Shown here piece by piece: positions 8,737 to 17,190 of a DNA stretch of 64,000 nt. Below the pieces are notes generated by a model. That model was not told the origin of the DNA. It saw only the letters and a program-made list of their open reading frames with translations, and made no database searches. Location of the stretch: assembly GCA_016938135.1 (NCBI GenBank), contig JAFGVD010000030.1, positions 1 to 64,000 on the forward strand, in the 5' to 3' direction. Source of the stretch: Coriobacteriia bacterium. GTDB taxonomy: Bacteria > Actinomycetota > Coriobacteriia > Anaerosomatales > Anaerosomataceae. Positions within the stretch are counted from its first letter, which is position 1. Each line of letters begins with the position of its first letter. The translations under genes and the position numbers were made by a program.

Positions 8737-8788
8737 CCGTTCAGCAAGCGAGTGCTACCGTTCAGCACAGGCGAGCAGCCGTTCAGCG
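8737..8788 (+). repeat. Three direct repeats CCGTTCAGCR with an exact 21-bp period
   Basis: CCGTTCAGCA starts at 8737 and 8758, and CCGTTCAGCG at 8779. The 11-base spacers are unrelated in sequence. The 21-bp spacing is two helical turns, so all copies face the same side of the DNA. The last copy ends 28 bases before the -35 of the promoter at 8817. This is the arrangement expected for an activator or cooperative regulator of the RNA gene downstream. The rest of 8665-8816 shows nothing else. Confidence 0.6.
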
Positions 8789-8816
8789 CATATTGCGACA
8801 ATCTCCCTAAAACGCC

Positions 8817-8845
8817 TTGACGGTGGTCTGACGCTGTCGTAGAGT
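8817..8845 (+). promoter_or_regulatory. Sigma-70-type promoter for the probable ncRNA
   Basis: TTGACG (8817-8822) and TAGAGT (8840-8845) are separated by exactly 17 bases. This is one of the best promoter matches in the window. It points into a 249-base region with no plus-strand open reading frame. The predicted transcription start is at about 8851-8853, exactly where a long-range RNA stem begins. Confidence 0.7.
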
Positions 8846-8850
8846 CATAG

Positions 8851-9064
8851 GCGTCCCAAGAAGTCGGACCGAGCGGACCTCGAAAAGTAGCGTACCAGCA
8901 GCTGCTCGCGAGGGTTTCGGAGCGAAGGTTAGCGTAAGCAGGCCGGAGCCGAGAGATTTCTCAAGAGTGTGAAACGGGAAGCTATGGAGTAGGGATCTTG
9001 CAGGCGAGATCTCTTGGGACATCTCTTTGCAGCAACGAAGACGGCTCCCACGGGGCCGTCTTCT
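8851..9064 (+). ncRNA. Probable structured non-coding RNA, about 210 nt, class unknown
   Basis: The transcript would begin with GTCCCAAGA (8853-8861), which pairs perfectly with TCTTGGGAC (9012-9020), closing a domain of about 170 nt. Directly inside the 3' arm a seven-pair hairpin GATCTTG-CAGG-CGAGATC (8994-9011) stacks on it. A strong terminator hairpin follows at 9037-9063. It has its own promoter and no downstream gene on the same strand (queD converges), so it is not a riboswitch of a neighbour. Size and rod-like closure recall 6S RNA, but I recognise no conserved 6S sequence. It lacks the signature elements of tmRNA, RNase P RNA and SRP RNA. Confidence 0.6.
9037..9063. terminator. Strong hairpin between ncRNA and queD, probably bidirectional
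   Basis: GAAGACGGC (9037-9045) pairs with GCCGTCTTC (9055-9063), with three further inner pairs and a three-base loop. There is no clear U-tract on either side, as is common for actinobacterial terminators. It sits between two converging transcripts and could serve both. Confidence 0.7.
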
Positions 9065-9094
9065 GGTTACCCGGGCGGCCTGCTCCCCTGACCG

Positions 9095-9460
9095 CTACCG
9101 ACGGTATGTGATCTTCGCTATCGGTGACTCCCAAACAGCGACTTCTTTGACGGTCACTTCTTTGCCCACGACCTCACCCAGACGTTCATAGACCACTCGT
9201 GAGAGGTTCTCGGCGGTCGGGCTGAGCACATCGAACGGCGGCACCTCGTTCAGATACGCATGATCGTACTGTTCGAGAACAGCGCCAAGGTCCGCTTTGA
9301 GCTGTTTGAAGTCGTAGACGATGTCGATGCCGTCAAGATCCTCGCCCTGGACCGTCACCTCGACGTCCCACGTATGTCCGTGCAGGTTCTTGCACTCGCC
9401 AGGGTATCCCCGCAGTGCGTGAGCAGCATCAAAGTGGCCCTTGACCGTGAGTTCGTACAT
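9095..9460 (-). CDS. queD: 6-carboxy-5,6,7,8-tetrahydropterin synthase (QueD/PTPS family)
   Basis: A 121-residue enzyme of the PTPS/QueD family, which converts dihydroneopterin triphosphate to 6-carboxytetrahydropterin for queuosine and other deazapurines. HFDAAHAL and LHGHTWDV supply the zinc histidines; GECKNLHGH has the catalytic Cys. PTAENLSR is also conserved. The start with AGGAG five bases upstream gives MYELTVKGHFDAAH; a longer reading into the upstream gene is not needed. It lies eight bases after the RNase H-like gene, in the same minus-strand cluster. No other queuosine genes are in the window. Confidence 0.9.
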   Translation of the reverse strand: MYELTVKGHFDAAHALRGYPGECKNLHGHTWDVEVTVQGEDLDGIDIVYDFKQLKADLGAVLEQYDHAYLNEVPPFDVLSPTAENLSRVVYERLGEVVGKEVTVKEVAVWESPIAKITYRR

Positions 9461-9468
9461 GTCGGCTC

Positions 9469-9933
9469 CTAACCGAAGAGCGTTCCCTGGCCGCCGTCGC
9501 ACGCGGGCCAGACCGCATCGCCTACCGTTGCTTGCGCATCCATCGCCCTGTTGGCGAGGTCATCCGCTTCTTTGTTGAGTTCACGACGTACGTGGACGTA
9601 TTCGACTGAACCGATCTTGGCCGCTGCAGCACGCGCACGTTCGTAGAGAGGCTTCAGACCGGGATGCTTGACCCGGTATAGGCCCTTCATCTGCTTGACC
9701 ACGAGCTCACTGTCGGCCTTAACCGTCAGCCGCTGCACCCCATGGGACGCCGCGCTCTCCAAGCCCCAGATGAGCGCCTCGTACTCGGCCACGTTGTTGG
9801 TGACCTCTCCAAGGTAGCGACCCCCCTCGCAGGTGATGATGCCGGTGGGGTCCGTAAGCACGATGCCGGCCCCTGCCGGGCCCGGATTGCCTCTCGATCC
9901 GCCGTCCGTGTGGAGAGTGAACGCGGAGCTCAT
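9469..9933 (-). CDS. RNase HI-family protein
   Basis: A 154-residue RNase H fold protein. It begins MSSAFTLHTDGGSRGNPGPAG; TDGG gives the first catalytic Asp and AEYEALIWGL the Glu, followed by KADSELVVKQM with the next Asp and KEADDLANRAMD with the last. The family degrades RNA in RNA-DNA hybrids. The ATG overlaps the TGA of the upstream zinc-ribbon gene (ATGA), so translation is probably coupled. It resembles the short, free-standing RNase HI-like proteins found beside zinc-ribbon coiled-coil genes in actinobacteria. Whether it is the main RNase H of the cell cannot be told. Confidence 0.88.
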   Translation of the reverse strand: MSSAFTLHTDGGSRGNPGPAGAGIVLTDPTGIITCEGGRYLGEVTNNVAEYEALIWGLESAASHGVQRLTVKADSELVVKQMKGLYRVKHPGLKPLYERARAAAAKIGSVEYVHVRRELNKEADDLANRAMDAQATVGDAVWPACDGGQGTLFG

Positions 9934-10658
9934 TCGTGGTCCTCGGCAACACGCACGACCAGCAGACGCTTGCAGTTGGGGCAGACCGCGACGTCGGGAC
10001 CTGACTCCAGCGCCTGGACCCGTTCTGAGGGAAGCTCCATGCGGCAGGCGCTGCAAGACCCTGAACGCAAGACGCCTACACCGATGCCGTGCTTGGTCTC
10101 CCGTGCATGTTCATAGCGCTCCATCAGATCACCGGACAGCCCCTTGGCAAGAGCATCGCGTTTGCCCTTCATGACGGCGATCTCGTGCTGGAGTGCGCCG
10201 CCTTTTGCCTGGAACTCCCTGATTAGCGCCGCTTCCTTCTCGTGGGCCATCGCGATGGCCTTGTCGATCTTGGCCAGCTGCGCGGTGCCGTTCTCGAGTT
10301 TCTCCATCACGCCGATGGTGGTGTTCTCAAGCTTGTCCTTGCGACGCCTGAGCGCGTCGAGTTCCCGGCTGAGGTTCTGAAGCTCTTTGGGGTTGGTGAT
10401 AGCGCCCGAGATGATCTTCGCCTGCTCGGTCTCGATCTTCTCATCGAGAGAGGCTGCTTCGTCTTCGTCCTTGGAGACCATGCGGCGCGCCTCGTCCACA
10501 TACGCCTGGGCCTTGACCCTCACTCCCTCGAACTCACGGATCTTCTTGCGTAGTTCGAGCACAGCGTGCTTCTCGGGAATCTCATCCAGACGCTTCTGGG
10601 CTCGCACGATCCCGAGGTCTTGCTCGGAGAGTGAAAGCAGTCCGCGCGCTTTGTTCAT
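9930..10658 (-). CDS. Coiled-coil protein with C4 zinc ribbon (CT398/zf-RING_7 family)
   Basis: A 242-residue protein: residues about 5-185 are long, charged heptad-like helices predicted to form an antiparallel coiled coil. The C-terminus is a four-cysteine zinc ribbon (CSAC and CPNC about 25 residues apart). This matches the CT398/HP0958-like family, whose members act as RNA- or protein-binding adaptors; the Helicobacter homologue serves flagellar assembly, but the family is far wider. It is three bases downstream of the Nif3-like gene and overlaps the RNase H gene by four bases. The partnership with RNase H suggests nucleic acid handling, which is inference. Confidence 0.82.
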   Translation of the reverse strand: MNKARGLLSLSEQDLGIVRAQKRLDEIPEKHAVLELRKKIREFEGVRVKAQAYVDEARRMVSKDEDEAASLDEKIETEQAKIISGAITNPKELQNLSRELDALRRRKDKLENTTIGVMEKLENGTAQLAKIDKAIAMAHEKEAALIREFQAKGGALQHEIAVMKGKRDALAKGLSGDLMERYEHARETKHGIGVGVLRSGSCSACRMELPSERVQALESGPDVAVCPNCKRLLVVRVAEDHE

Positions 10659-10661
10659 GCG

Positions 10662-11777
10662 TCAGCGCCTTTCAGTCGTCCACCAGTCGATGGTGGGTTG
10701 TTCTTCATGAACGGTGATGTCTGCACCGAGAACGCGCTGCGCGGCTTTCGCCAGAACGGATACGAGAGGCCATTCGGACGCATCATGCCCGACCTCGATG
10801 ACAGCCAGTCCCGCTTCCAGTGCAGCACGTGCGTCATGATACCGTACCTCGCCGGCAAGAAGGACATCCGCGTTCAAGGCCACCGCCGCGCCGATGAGAG
10901 ATCCCGCGGAGCCGTTGCCCACAGCGACAAGCCGCACGGCGCGTTCCGCCTGACCCCACACGCGTGCCCGGACTCCCAGGGCGGATGCGCACCGCGAGGC
11001 GAGCGTGCCCAGTGTCTCAGCGGCACCCAGGTCGCACAGCCTGCCCAGACGCGCGGCGCCACGGCTCAAGCCGGCGCTTACAGTGGTGATGACAGGCTCC
11101 TCGTAGGGATGGTGTGCCCGGATCGCCGAGACGACAGCGCCCACGAGCGCTTGCGGGCATGTGGTCTCGATACGAACCTCGCTTACGGTGTTCTCCCCCA
11201 TCTCGCCGGACGCAGGATCGCTGCCTTCGAGTCCGGTGAAGTGTCCGGAACCGTCACCCGTGAACGCGCAGCCGGAATAGAGACCCACACGACCCGCCCC
11301 TGCGCCTTCGAGTGCCGCTATAAGCCCGTTCGCCGCCACAGGTGGAGCGAACGTCGATACCACTGCCACGGGCTGCTGAGCCGCCTCCAAGGGCTTCAGT
11401 GTGTGGAAGCCCAGGAGGTCAGGCAATGCCTGTGCCCCTGAGGGAGAGCGATCGAGGTTGGTGTGGAACGAGACGAGTGATACGCCAGCGGCGAGCGCAT
11501 CGACCAGCACCGCCGTCTTGCCGTCAGCCAGAAGCGGCAGCGAGACGTCCAACGCTGCGGGATGATGCGTAAGCAAGACATCGTGCCCGCCCTCGATCGC
11601 CCTGCGGACAGCCGCACGATCGGCATCGAGCGTGACCAGCACCGAGTGTATCGGAGCGTCGGAATCGCCGGCCACCAGGCCCACGCGATCCCATTCTTCG
11701 GCCCACTCAAGCGGGAACTCGGCCGACAGCCCCGAAACGAGCTCCCGCACAGTGATGACTGCCGGTGTGGATGTCAC
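10662..11777 (-). CDS. Nif3-like dinuclear metal centre protein (YbgI/YqfO family)
   Basis: A 371-residue member of the Nif3/DUF34 family. LLTHHPAALDVS and SFHTNLDRSP supply metal-binding His residues, and the C-terminal part ends with [27 protein letters not shown], another metal motif. The central segment (about 135-240) corresponds to the extra PII-like domain of the longer YqfO form. The family forms hexameric rings with two metals per subunit; GTP cyclohydrolase I type 2 activity has been proposed, but the role is not settled. It overlaps the upstream PHP gene by four bases. Confidence 0.88.
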   Translation of the reverse strand: MTSTPAVITVRELVSGLSAEFPLEWAEEWDRVGLVAGDSDAPIHSVLVTLDADRAAVRRAIEGGHDVLLTHHPAALDVSLPLLADGKTAVLVDALAAGVSLVSFHTNLDRSPSGAQALPDLLGFHTLKPLEAAQQPVAVVSTFAPPVAANGLIAALEGAGAGRVGLYSGCAFTGDGSGHFTGLEGSDPASGEMGENTVSEVRIETTCPQALVGAVVSAIRAHHPYEEPVITTVSAGLSRGAARLGRLCDLGAAETLGTLASRCASALGVRARVWGQAERAVRLVAVGNGSAGSLIGAAVALNADVLLAGEVRYHDARAALEAGLAVIEVGHDASEWPLVSVLAKAAQRVLGADITVHEEQPTIDWWTTERR

Positions 11778-12589
11778 AGCCCCACCTCCTGCAAGACGCG
11801 CGACCTGAAGTAGCAGACGCTGGAGTAACCTGCCTCCCTCAGCGCTTCTACGGCCAGGTCATACCCGTATCCGACCTCCTCGGGACTGTGTGCATCAGAG
11901 CCGATGGTAGCGGGCACTCCTGCATCGAAGAACGCTTTCAGAAGCGGCAGCGCCGGATACAGCTCGGCACATGGTTTTCTCAGTCCGGCCGTGTTGACCT
12001 CGATGGCCACGCCAGCCTCGGCAAGCGCGCCTGCAAGTGTGCGATAACGCTCGTCGTTTCCATCCTCCGGGATGTAGCCGAACTTCTTGACAAGATCCGT
12101 GTGCCCCATGACGTCGAACAAGCCAGAAGCGGCCGCTTGGGCGACTTGGGCGAAATACCTGTCCCACAGCTCACCGATGTCCCAGCGTGCATAGTCTTCC
12201 ATGCGCTCGGGATCATCGAATGCCCAGCCGTCGATCATGTGCACTGACCCGAGAACGACGTCGAACGGGTACTGCTCAAGAAGCCGCGAGACGTGCGCCT
12301 CTTCACCAGGGATATGATCGGCCTCTATGCCGAGAAGGACCGTCGGGCCCCCGTCGAGCGCTGCGGCATCACGTGCCTTGAGGACGTCTTGTACGTAGTC
12401 CGCAAGCTCCTGCTCGGCCATCGCATATCCGGCGGCGCGGGGATTGACTGCGAGTAAAGACGGGGGCAGTGGCAGATGGTCTGTCATGGCCACCACATCC
12501 ATGCCGATCCGGTCAGCATTGCGTATGTAGTCCGGCACATCGCCGTACGCGTGACCACATCTGGCAGTATGAACGTGTAGGTCTATCAT
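11774..12589 (-). CDS. PHP-domain phosphatase, histidinol-phosphatase-like
   Basis: A 271-residue PHP-domain protein beginning MIDLHVHTARCGHA, the HxH metal motif, with TDHLPLPP and IGSDAHSPEEVGYGYD as further metal motifs. Architecture and length fit the HisJ/HisK-type histidinol-phosphatases, which remove phosphate from histidinol phosphate in histidine synthesis, but related PHP enzymes hydrolyse other phosphoesters. The start is chosen from GGAGG upstream and the conserved N-terminus. No other his gene is nearby; hisC lies 16 kb away. The 3' end overlaps the Nif3-like gene (ATGA). Confidence 0.82.
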   Translation of the reverse strand: MIDLHVHTARCGHAYGDVPDYIRNADRIGMDVVAMTDHLPLPPSLLAVNPRAAGYAMAEQELADYVQDVLKARDAAALDGGPTVLLGIEADHIPGEEAHVSRLLEQYPFDVVLGSVHMIDGWAFDDPERMEDYARWDIGELWDRYFAQVAQAAASGLFDVMGHTDLVKKFGYIPEDGNDERYRTLAGALAEAGVAIEVNTAGLRKPCAELYPALPLLKAFFDAGVPATIGSDAHSPEEVGYGYDLAVEALREAGYSSVCYFRSRVLQEVGL

Positions 12590-12635
12590 CAAGCCTCCGT
12601 AGACTGAAGCGCTTCCGGTCCGCGAAACCGTGCAC

Positions 12636-13340
12636 TCATAGTATGCCCGGGGATTCTGTCGACATCGTCTCGCCCGAACGGAGCAACGCGACCATATCTC
12701 CGGCATCGATGCCTTTGGCAGGAACGAGCACCGTCAAGACCTGCTCGTGGGTCAATCTTTCACGATGATACATGGTGCGCAGGTCTTCGAGGCTGTCGAT
12801 CGATATGGTGCGCATATCAGCCGCGTGCCGTCCTTGACGAATGGCGACCGTGAACTCTTGGGCCGTCTGCTGACCCTCTACTATGAACAGGACGCTTGGT
12901 GGGGCTCCCTGTATGGACTGTATACCGCGAGACACCTCGGAAACGAAATGGGCGGCCGCAGCAAGCGAAGAAGGACGCTCAACGGTTCGCGACATGATGG
13001 ATACCCCGGTCTTAGAGAGCCACATCCCGTTGGCACAGACCTCAAGACCAAGTCCACGAGCACCAGCTTCTGCGCGCTGCCGAAACTCCTTGCGAAGGCG
13101 CTTCACATCTTCTGAGTGCGGCGTCGGTGGCGACAACACCACATCGGGAAGCGCTTGATGGACATCCTCTTGCGTGGCCTGCCGTTGCGAACCCACGAGC
13201 TCCCTGACATCGGAAGTCAGTGCTTGTCTGGCATCCATCGTGAGCAGTTCGGCGAGCCTGGGGTTACTCACCTGCATCTTCAGACCGAACACGTTGAGAA
13301 CCTGGTGCCGTTGTGGATCTTCGTTGTCGTCCTGTTGCAT
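12636..13340 (-). CDS. Protein of unknown function
   Basis: A 234-residue soluble protein that I do not recognise. The N-terminal third (VLNVFGLKMQVSNPRLAELL and LTSDVRELVG) is predicted alpha-helical; a basic, Arg/Lys-rich helix follows (VKRLRKEFRQRAEAGARG), then an alpha/beta segment with VLFIVEGQQTAQEFTVAIR. It has no signal peptide or membrane segment. AGGAG eight bases before the ATG supports the start. A TTGACA at 13383-13388 (minus strand) with a poor -10 near 13362 could be its promoter. It is 46 bases upstream of the PHP gene and may be co-transcribed with it. Confidence 0.65.
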   Translation of the reverse strand: MQQDDNEDPQRHQVLNVFGLKMQVSNPRLAELLTMDARQALTSDVRELVGSQRQATQEDVHQALPDVVLSPPTPHSEDVKRLRKEFRQRAEAGARGLGLEVCANGMWLSKTGVSIMSRTVERPSSLAAAAHFVSEVSRGIQSIQGAPPSVLFIVEGQQTAQEFTVAIRQGRHAADMRTISIDSLEDLRTMYHRERLTHEQVLTVLVPAKGIDAGDMVALLRSGETMSTESPGIL

Positions 13341-13604
13341 GAGATGCGCTCCTGATCCTCGTTAAACCGTCACATCTCCCCCTGTCAAGGGTAACGTAAT
13401 GCGGGTATCGGGTGAAGCGCTCCTTCCATCCGGCGATGAGTGCCTTTTGCCATCACATTCAAACCGTCCAGCGAATCGAACATGCGGCCGCTTGTCCAAG
13501 ACACGACTGCATGATAGGTTGTTCTCCCGCTCCTGGGAGCGCTATGTGATCGGACATCCATGGTTGATAGCCACAGGATGGCGAGAGCCCACTGGATTGC
13601 CTAG
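13341..13604. other. Intergenic stretch with no gene seen
   Basis: No credible coding frame is present on either strand. It holds the probable promoter region of the unknown gene ending at 13340. The remainder (13400-13600) shows no repeat or strong secondary structure that I can support. Confidence 0.5.
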
Positions 13605-13644
13605 CAAGAAGCCCACGTCGTAGAGATACGGCGTGGGCTTCTTG
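13605..13644 (-). terminator. Terminator hairpin after ribH
   Basis: CAAGAAGCCCACG (13605-13617) pairs perfectly over 13 bases with CGTGGGCTTCTTG (13632-13644); a further three-pair stem lies inside the 14-base loop. It begins 18 bases past the ribH stop and closes the riboflavin operon. There is no long U-tract. Confidence 0.75.
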
Positions 13645-13662
13645 GTGTTCAGCGGTAGGACA

Positions 13663-14127
13663 TCAGCCCAAGGAACGCATCAGATTCGCCATCTCGATGC
13701 CGCTCGTTGCGGCATCCCATCCCTTGTTCCCGGCCTTCGTGCCGGCACGCTCGACCGCCTGCTCGATGGTATCGGCGGTGATCACACCGAACATCACGGG
13801 GACACCGGAGTCCAGAGCAACCTTGGCCACGCCCTTTGAGACCTCTGACGAGACGTACTCGAAGTGAGGTGTGCCTCCACGGATCACGACACCCAGGGCC
13901 AGGACCACATCATAGCGGCCTGAATCGGCCATCCGACGTGCCAGGAGCGGTATCTCGAACGCTCCGGGAACCCAGGCGATATCCACGTCGTCTGTGGCAA
14001 CTCCATGGCGTCCAAGTGCATCCTGTGCGCCGCTGAGCAGTCGACCGGACAAAAGCTCGTTGAACCTGCTGATCACGATGCCGACCCTGAGGCCGGTACC
14101 GATCAGGTTCCCTTCGTAAACGCTCAT
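13663..14127 (-). CDS. ribH: 6,7-dimethyl-8-ribityllumazine synthase
   Basis: A 154-residue lumazine synthase, which condenses 5-amino-6-ribitylaminouracil with 3,4-dihydroxybutanone 4-phosphate. [39 protein letters not shown] and [21 protein letters not shown] are the conserved substrate-binding segments, including the catalytic His of HFEYV. The start MSVYEGNL has GAGGAG close upstream, and the ATG overlaps the ribBA stop (ATGA). It is last in ribD-ribE-ribBA-ribH and is followed by a strong hairpin. Confidence 0.96.
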   Translation of the reverse strand: MSVYEGNLIGTGLRVGIVISRFNELLSGRLLSGAQDALGRHGVATDDVDIAWVPGAFEIPLLARRMADSGRYDVVLALGVVIRGGTPHFEYVSSEVSKGVAKVALDSGVPVMFGVITADTIEQAVERAGTKAGNKGWDAATSGIEMANLMRSLG

Positions 14128-15362
14128 TTCTTCTCCTCTCGTGAGACCTCGTCCGGAAGATCGAGACGATGGTTCATCTTCTCCTTCTTTGTACGTAGAT
14201 ACTCGATGTTGTCCACACAGCATCCCACCTGCAGCGTCACCTGTTCGGTGACTGTGAGCCCGTAGCCTTCAAGGCCGACGATCTTGGTAGGGTTGTTCGT
14301 GAGAAGCCGCATGGTGGTCAGTCCCAGGTCTACGAGGACCTGGGCCCCGACGCCGTAATCCCTGAGGTCAGCAGGGAAACCCAATGCAACATTCGCCTCG
14401 ACGGTGTCCGCGCCCTGGTCCTGAAGCTCGTAGGCCCGCAGCTTGTTGGCAAGACCGATCCCCCGGCCTTCATGGCCTACGATATAGAGGATCACACCGA
14501 GCCCCTCTTCATCTATCAGTCTCATGGCTTCTTCAAGCTGGTCGCCGCAGTCGCACCGTAGCGAGTGGAACGTGTCGCCTGTCAGACACTCCGAGTGGAC
14601 ACGGACAAGCACGTCACTTGCGCCCGCCACATCTCCTTTGACAAGGGCGATATGAGTTGATCCGTCGATCTTGGACTGATACCCGTACGCTGTGAACTCT
14701 CCCTGTCGGGTAGGCATACGTACCGTCGCGATCCGCTCAACAAGGTGCTCCGTGCGCCGGCGGTACCGGATAAGGTCGGCCACGGTCACCATCAGGAGCC
14801 CGTGCTCGCGCGCAACCGCCTCAAGCTGCGGGCGTCGTGCCATCGTGCCGTCCGGATTCATGATCTCGCAGATAACGCCGCCGGGATATAGGCCGGCAAG
14901 AAGGGCAAAATCAACCGCCGCCTCCGTGTGTCCTGCGCGCTCAAGCACGCCGCCCGGACGGGCCCGCAACGGGAAGACGTGACCCGGCATGGATATACCT
15001 TCCGGTTTCGTCTCGGCATCGATGGCGGTGAGCACCGTGATGGCCCTGTCGGCAGCTGAGATACCCGTCGTGATCTTGCCTTTGGCACCGATGGAGACAT
15101 GGAACGCGGTTCCCTGTTCCGAGGTGTTGTGACCCGTCATAGGAGGTATGTGCAGTTCATCGAGGCGTTCGCCCGTCAGAGGCATGCAGATGAGCCCGCG
15201 ACCGTGCTGGGCCATGAAGTTGATGGCCTCAGGAGTCACCTTCTCCGCTGCCATGACGAAGTCGCCCTCGTTCTCGCGATCCTCATCGTCAACCACTATT
15301 ACCATGCGTCCGGCTGCTATCTCAGCAACCGCGTCTTCGACACTAGCGAAGATATCACCCAT
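14124..15362 (-). CDS. ribBA: Bifunctional 3,4-dihydroxy-2-butanone 4-phosphate synthase / GTP cyclohydrolase II
   Basis: A 412-residue fusion that provides both precursors of riboflavin. The N-terminal RibB domain has [16 protein letters not shown] (acidic metal site) and the [17 protein letters not shown] signature. The C-terminal RibA domain (from about 205) has [24 protein letters not shown], with the zinc cysteines, and [15 protein letters not shown]. The start [12 protein letters not shown] is chosen by similarity; GGAAGG lies about ten bases upstream, and the upstream ribE stop is four bases away. It is the third gene of the operon. Confidence 0.96.
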   Translation of the reverse strand: MGDIFASVEDAVAEIAAGRMVIVVDDEDRENEGDFVMAAEKVTPEAINFMAQHGRGLICMPLTGERLDELHIPPMTGHNTSEQGTAFHVSIGAKGKITTGISAADRAITVLTAIDAETKPEGISMPGHVFPLRARPGGVLERAGHTEAAVDFALLAGLYPGGVICEIMNPDGTMARRPQLEAVAREHGLLMVTVADLIRYRRRTEHLVERIATVRMPTRQGEFTAYGYQSKIDGSTHIALVKGDVAGASDVLVRVHSECLTGDTFHSLRCDCGDQLEEAMRLIDEEGLGVILYIVGHEGRGIGLANKLRAYELQDQGADTVEANVALGFPADLRDYGVGAQVLVDLGLTTMRLLTNNPTKIVGLEGYGLTVTEQVTLQVGCCVDNIEYLRTKKEKMNHRLDLPDEVSREEKK

Positions 15363-15366
15363 CACG

Positions 15367-16035
15367 TTATCGTCCTTCCGAGAATTCACGTAGCATATCG
15401 CCCAGGCCGCGGTGCTGCGAGCGGGCAGAAGGTTCGTCAACGCCCATGTAACCGGCCACGAAGCGCTTCACGTACTTGGCGAACATATCCGCCTCAAGGT
15501 TGACCGCGGCACCTACAGCCTTCTCCTTCAAGGTCGTGCTGGATTCAGTCTGAGGGATGACTGCACAGGTGAATCCCTCGTCGCCCACCTTGGCAACCGT
15601 CAGCGAGATGCCGTCTATGGCGACAGAGCCCTTCTCGACGATGTACTCCATGATCGATGCAGGAGCACCGAACTGGTACACGGTGAACTTGCCTGCCGGC
15701 TGTCGGAGCTGAAGGGTACCGACCCCGTCGATGTGACCTGAGACGATATGACCGCCGAGACGGTCTGAGAGCCGCAAAGCGCGCTCCAGGTTGACCTTCC
15801 CGCCTTGGCGCAGTCCGCCCAGCGTGGAACGATCCAGCGTCTCCCCGCTCACATCCGCAAGAAAAGCCCCTCTGATGAACTTAGCGACCGTGAGGCAGAC
15901 CCCGTCCACCGCGATCGAGTCTCCGATAGCCATGTCACGCCCGAACTCGGGCGCGTATACCTCCAGTCGCATTCCACCTGATACGCGTTCAGCCCGCGTG
16001 ATCACGCCCTCGCACTCGATAAGACCAGTGAACAT
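15367..16035 (-). CDS. ribE: Riboflavin synthase alpha subunit
   Basis: A 222-residue enzyme that dismutates two lumazines to riboflavin. It begins [12 protein letters not shown], the invariant family N-terminus, and shows the two tandem lumazine-binding barrels ([13 protein letters not shown] in the first, [15 protein letters not shown] in the second). [11 protein letters not shown] links them. The C-terminal tail of about 25 residues is typical of the trimerisation helix. It lies 15 bases after ribD. Confidence 0.96.
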   Translation of the reverse strand: MFTGLIECEGVITRAERVSGGMRLEVYAPEFGRDMAIGDSIAVDGVCLTVAKFIRGAFLADVSGETLDRSTLGGLRQGGKVNLERALRLSDRLGGHIVSGHIDGVGTLQLRQPAGKFTVYQFGAPASIMEYIVEKGSVAIDGISLTVAKVGDEGFTCAVIPQTESSTTLKEKAVGAAVNLEADMFAKYVKRFVAGYMGVDEPSARSQHRGLGDMLREFSEGR

Positions 16036-16050
16036 CCCTACTCCTTCCGG

Positions 16051-17184
16051 CTAACCAAGAGTCTTTGCGTCCAGCGGTCTCCACACGACGACCGCATCAT
16101 TACCCGATATCCCGCTTTCGACAGCCCTCATGGGCGGGGCGAGGTCATATCCCGTAGCATCAGCGCTACCCAGGTACAACGGCGGCGCCGCGTTGCCTGC
16201 CATGCCCCCTGCTTGCACGACGACGAGCTCATCTATCAGCCTGTCCGTCCATAGTGCACTGAACAGGCCGGGGCCGGCCTCTACGAGGACATCATCGACG
16301 CCCGTGGATGCCAACGTGCGCAATGCGCCACGTATGCCGTCTCGGTACTCGTAGCGGAAGACATCCACGCCAAGCTGCTGCAGCTTGAGGACAGACTCGT
16401 TGTCCGTGAGGCTGCTCGTGAGCAGAACCGTAGAGGGCGGGTCTTGCGAGAAGACTGCCCGTTCCAGCGGCGGCACAGACGTGCGAGAGACGACAACCCG
16501 CAGCGGCTGACGGTTTGCCGGCACTCCCCGGTCGTCACGAACCGTGAGCTTAGGGTCGTCGACATCCACGGTTGCAGCGCCCACCGCGACCGCAGTCGAT
16601 GCGGCCCGAAGTCGGCGAGTGATGGCCGAGCCGCCGGTTCCTGTGATCTTCGAACGACGACGCGACCGCATAGATGCCCGGGCGTCGACCGTGAGCGCGA
16701 GCTTGACGCGAACCCACGGCAGACCGCTGTCCTGACGCTTGAGCCAGGCCTCGTTCTGCTCGGCGAAAGGCGTGGCGTCGGTGGCAAACTCGACTTGAAT
16801 ACCCTGGCTGCGCAGATACTCCGCGCCCCAGCCGGAAACGTCGGCGTTGGGATCGGGCATGCCTATGACCACCCGCGCGATGCCAGCATCGAGCAGCGCT
16901 GACGTACACGGAGGGGTCTTGCCAAAGTGATTGCATGGCTCAAGCGTCACGTACGCAGTGGCACCAGAAGCAGATGGCCCGGCATCGGCCAGGGCAACGA
17001 CCTCGGCGTGCGGGCCGCCGGCACGTTCGTGATATCCTTCGCCGACGATGACGCCGTCGGCGACGATGACGCAACCGACCATGGGATTGGGGCTGGTGGT
17101 ACCGCGGCCCTGCTCGGCAAGCGCGTATGCGCGCCGCAACATCGGGTCGCTCACAGAGACTGTGGCGTCAGAGAACAAACGCAA
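16051..17184 (-). CDS. ribD: Bifunctional diaminohydroxyphosphoribosylaminopyrimidine deaminase / 5-amino-6-(5-phosphoribosylamino)uracil reductase
   Basis: Deaminase domain with TSPNPMVGCVIV, HAEVVAL (zinc His plus catalytic Glu) and LEPCNHFGKTPPCTSALLDAG (zinc Cys residues). A reductase domain follows (WVRVKLALTVDARA). I choose a TTG start at 17184, giving 377 residues: it has GGAAGG six bases upstream (17196-17191). The ATG at 17205 lies inside the riboswitch core, so it is unlikely to be used; an internal ATG at 17142 is the other option. The ribosome binding site is part of the riboswitch P1 stem, so FMN should shut off translation directly. Confidence 0.92.
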   Translation of the reverse strand: MRLFSDATVSVSDPMLRRAYALAEQGRGTTSPNPMVGCVIVADGVIVGEGYHERAGGPHAEVVALADAGPSASGATAYVTLEPCNHFGKTPPCTSALLDAGIARVVIGMPDPNADVSGWGAEYLRSQGIQVEFATDATPFAEQNEAWLKRQDSGLPWVRVKLALTVDARASMRSRRRSKITGTGGSAITRRLRAASTAVAVGAATVDVDDPKLTVRDDRGVPANRQPLRVVVSRTSVPPLERAVFSQDPPSTVLLTSSLTDNESVLKLQQLGVDVFRYEYRDGIRGALRTLASTGVDDVLVEAGPGLFSALWTDRLIDELVVVQAGGMAGNAAPPLYLGSADATGYDLAPPMRAVESGISGNDAVVVWRPLDAKTLG

Positions 17185-17190
17185 CCTGAA

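Noticed and set aside
8994-9020. Short ATG-GAG-TAG mini-frame in the ncRNA as a leader peptide
   Set aside because: A two-codon frame is expected by chance, and no gene follows on that strand.
8851-9064. RNase P RNA, tmRNA or SRP RNA as identity of the ncRNA
   Set aside because: It is too short for RNase P RNA or tmRNA, and lacks the RNase P core, the tRNA-like ends of tmRNA and the GGAA-loop core of SRP RNA.
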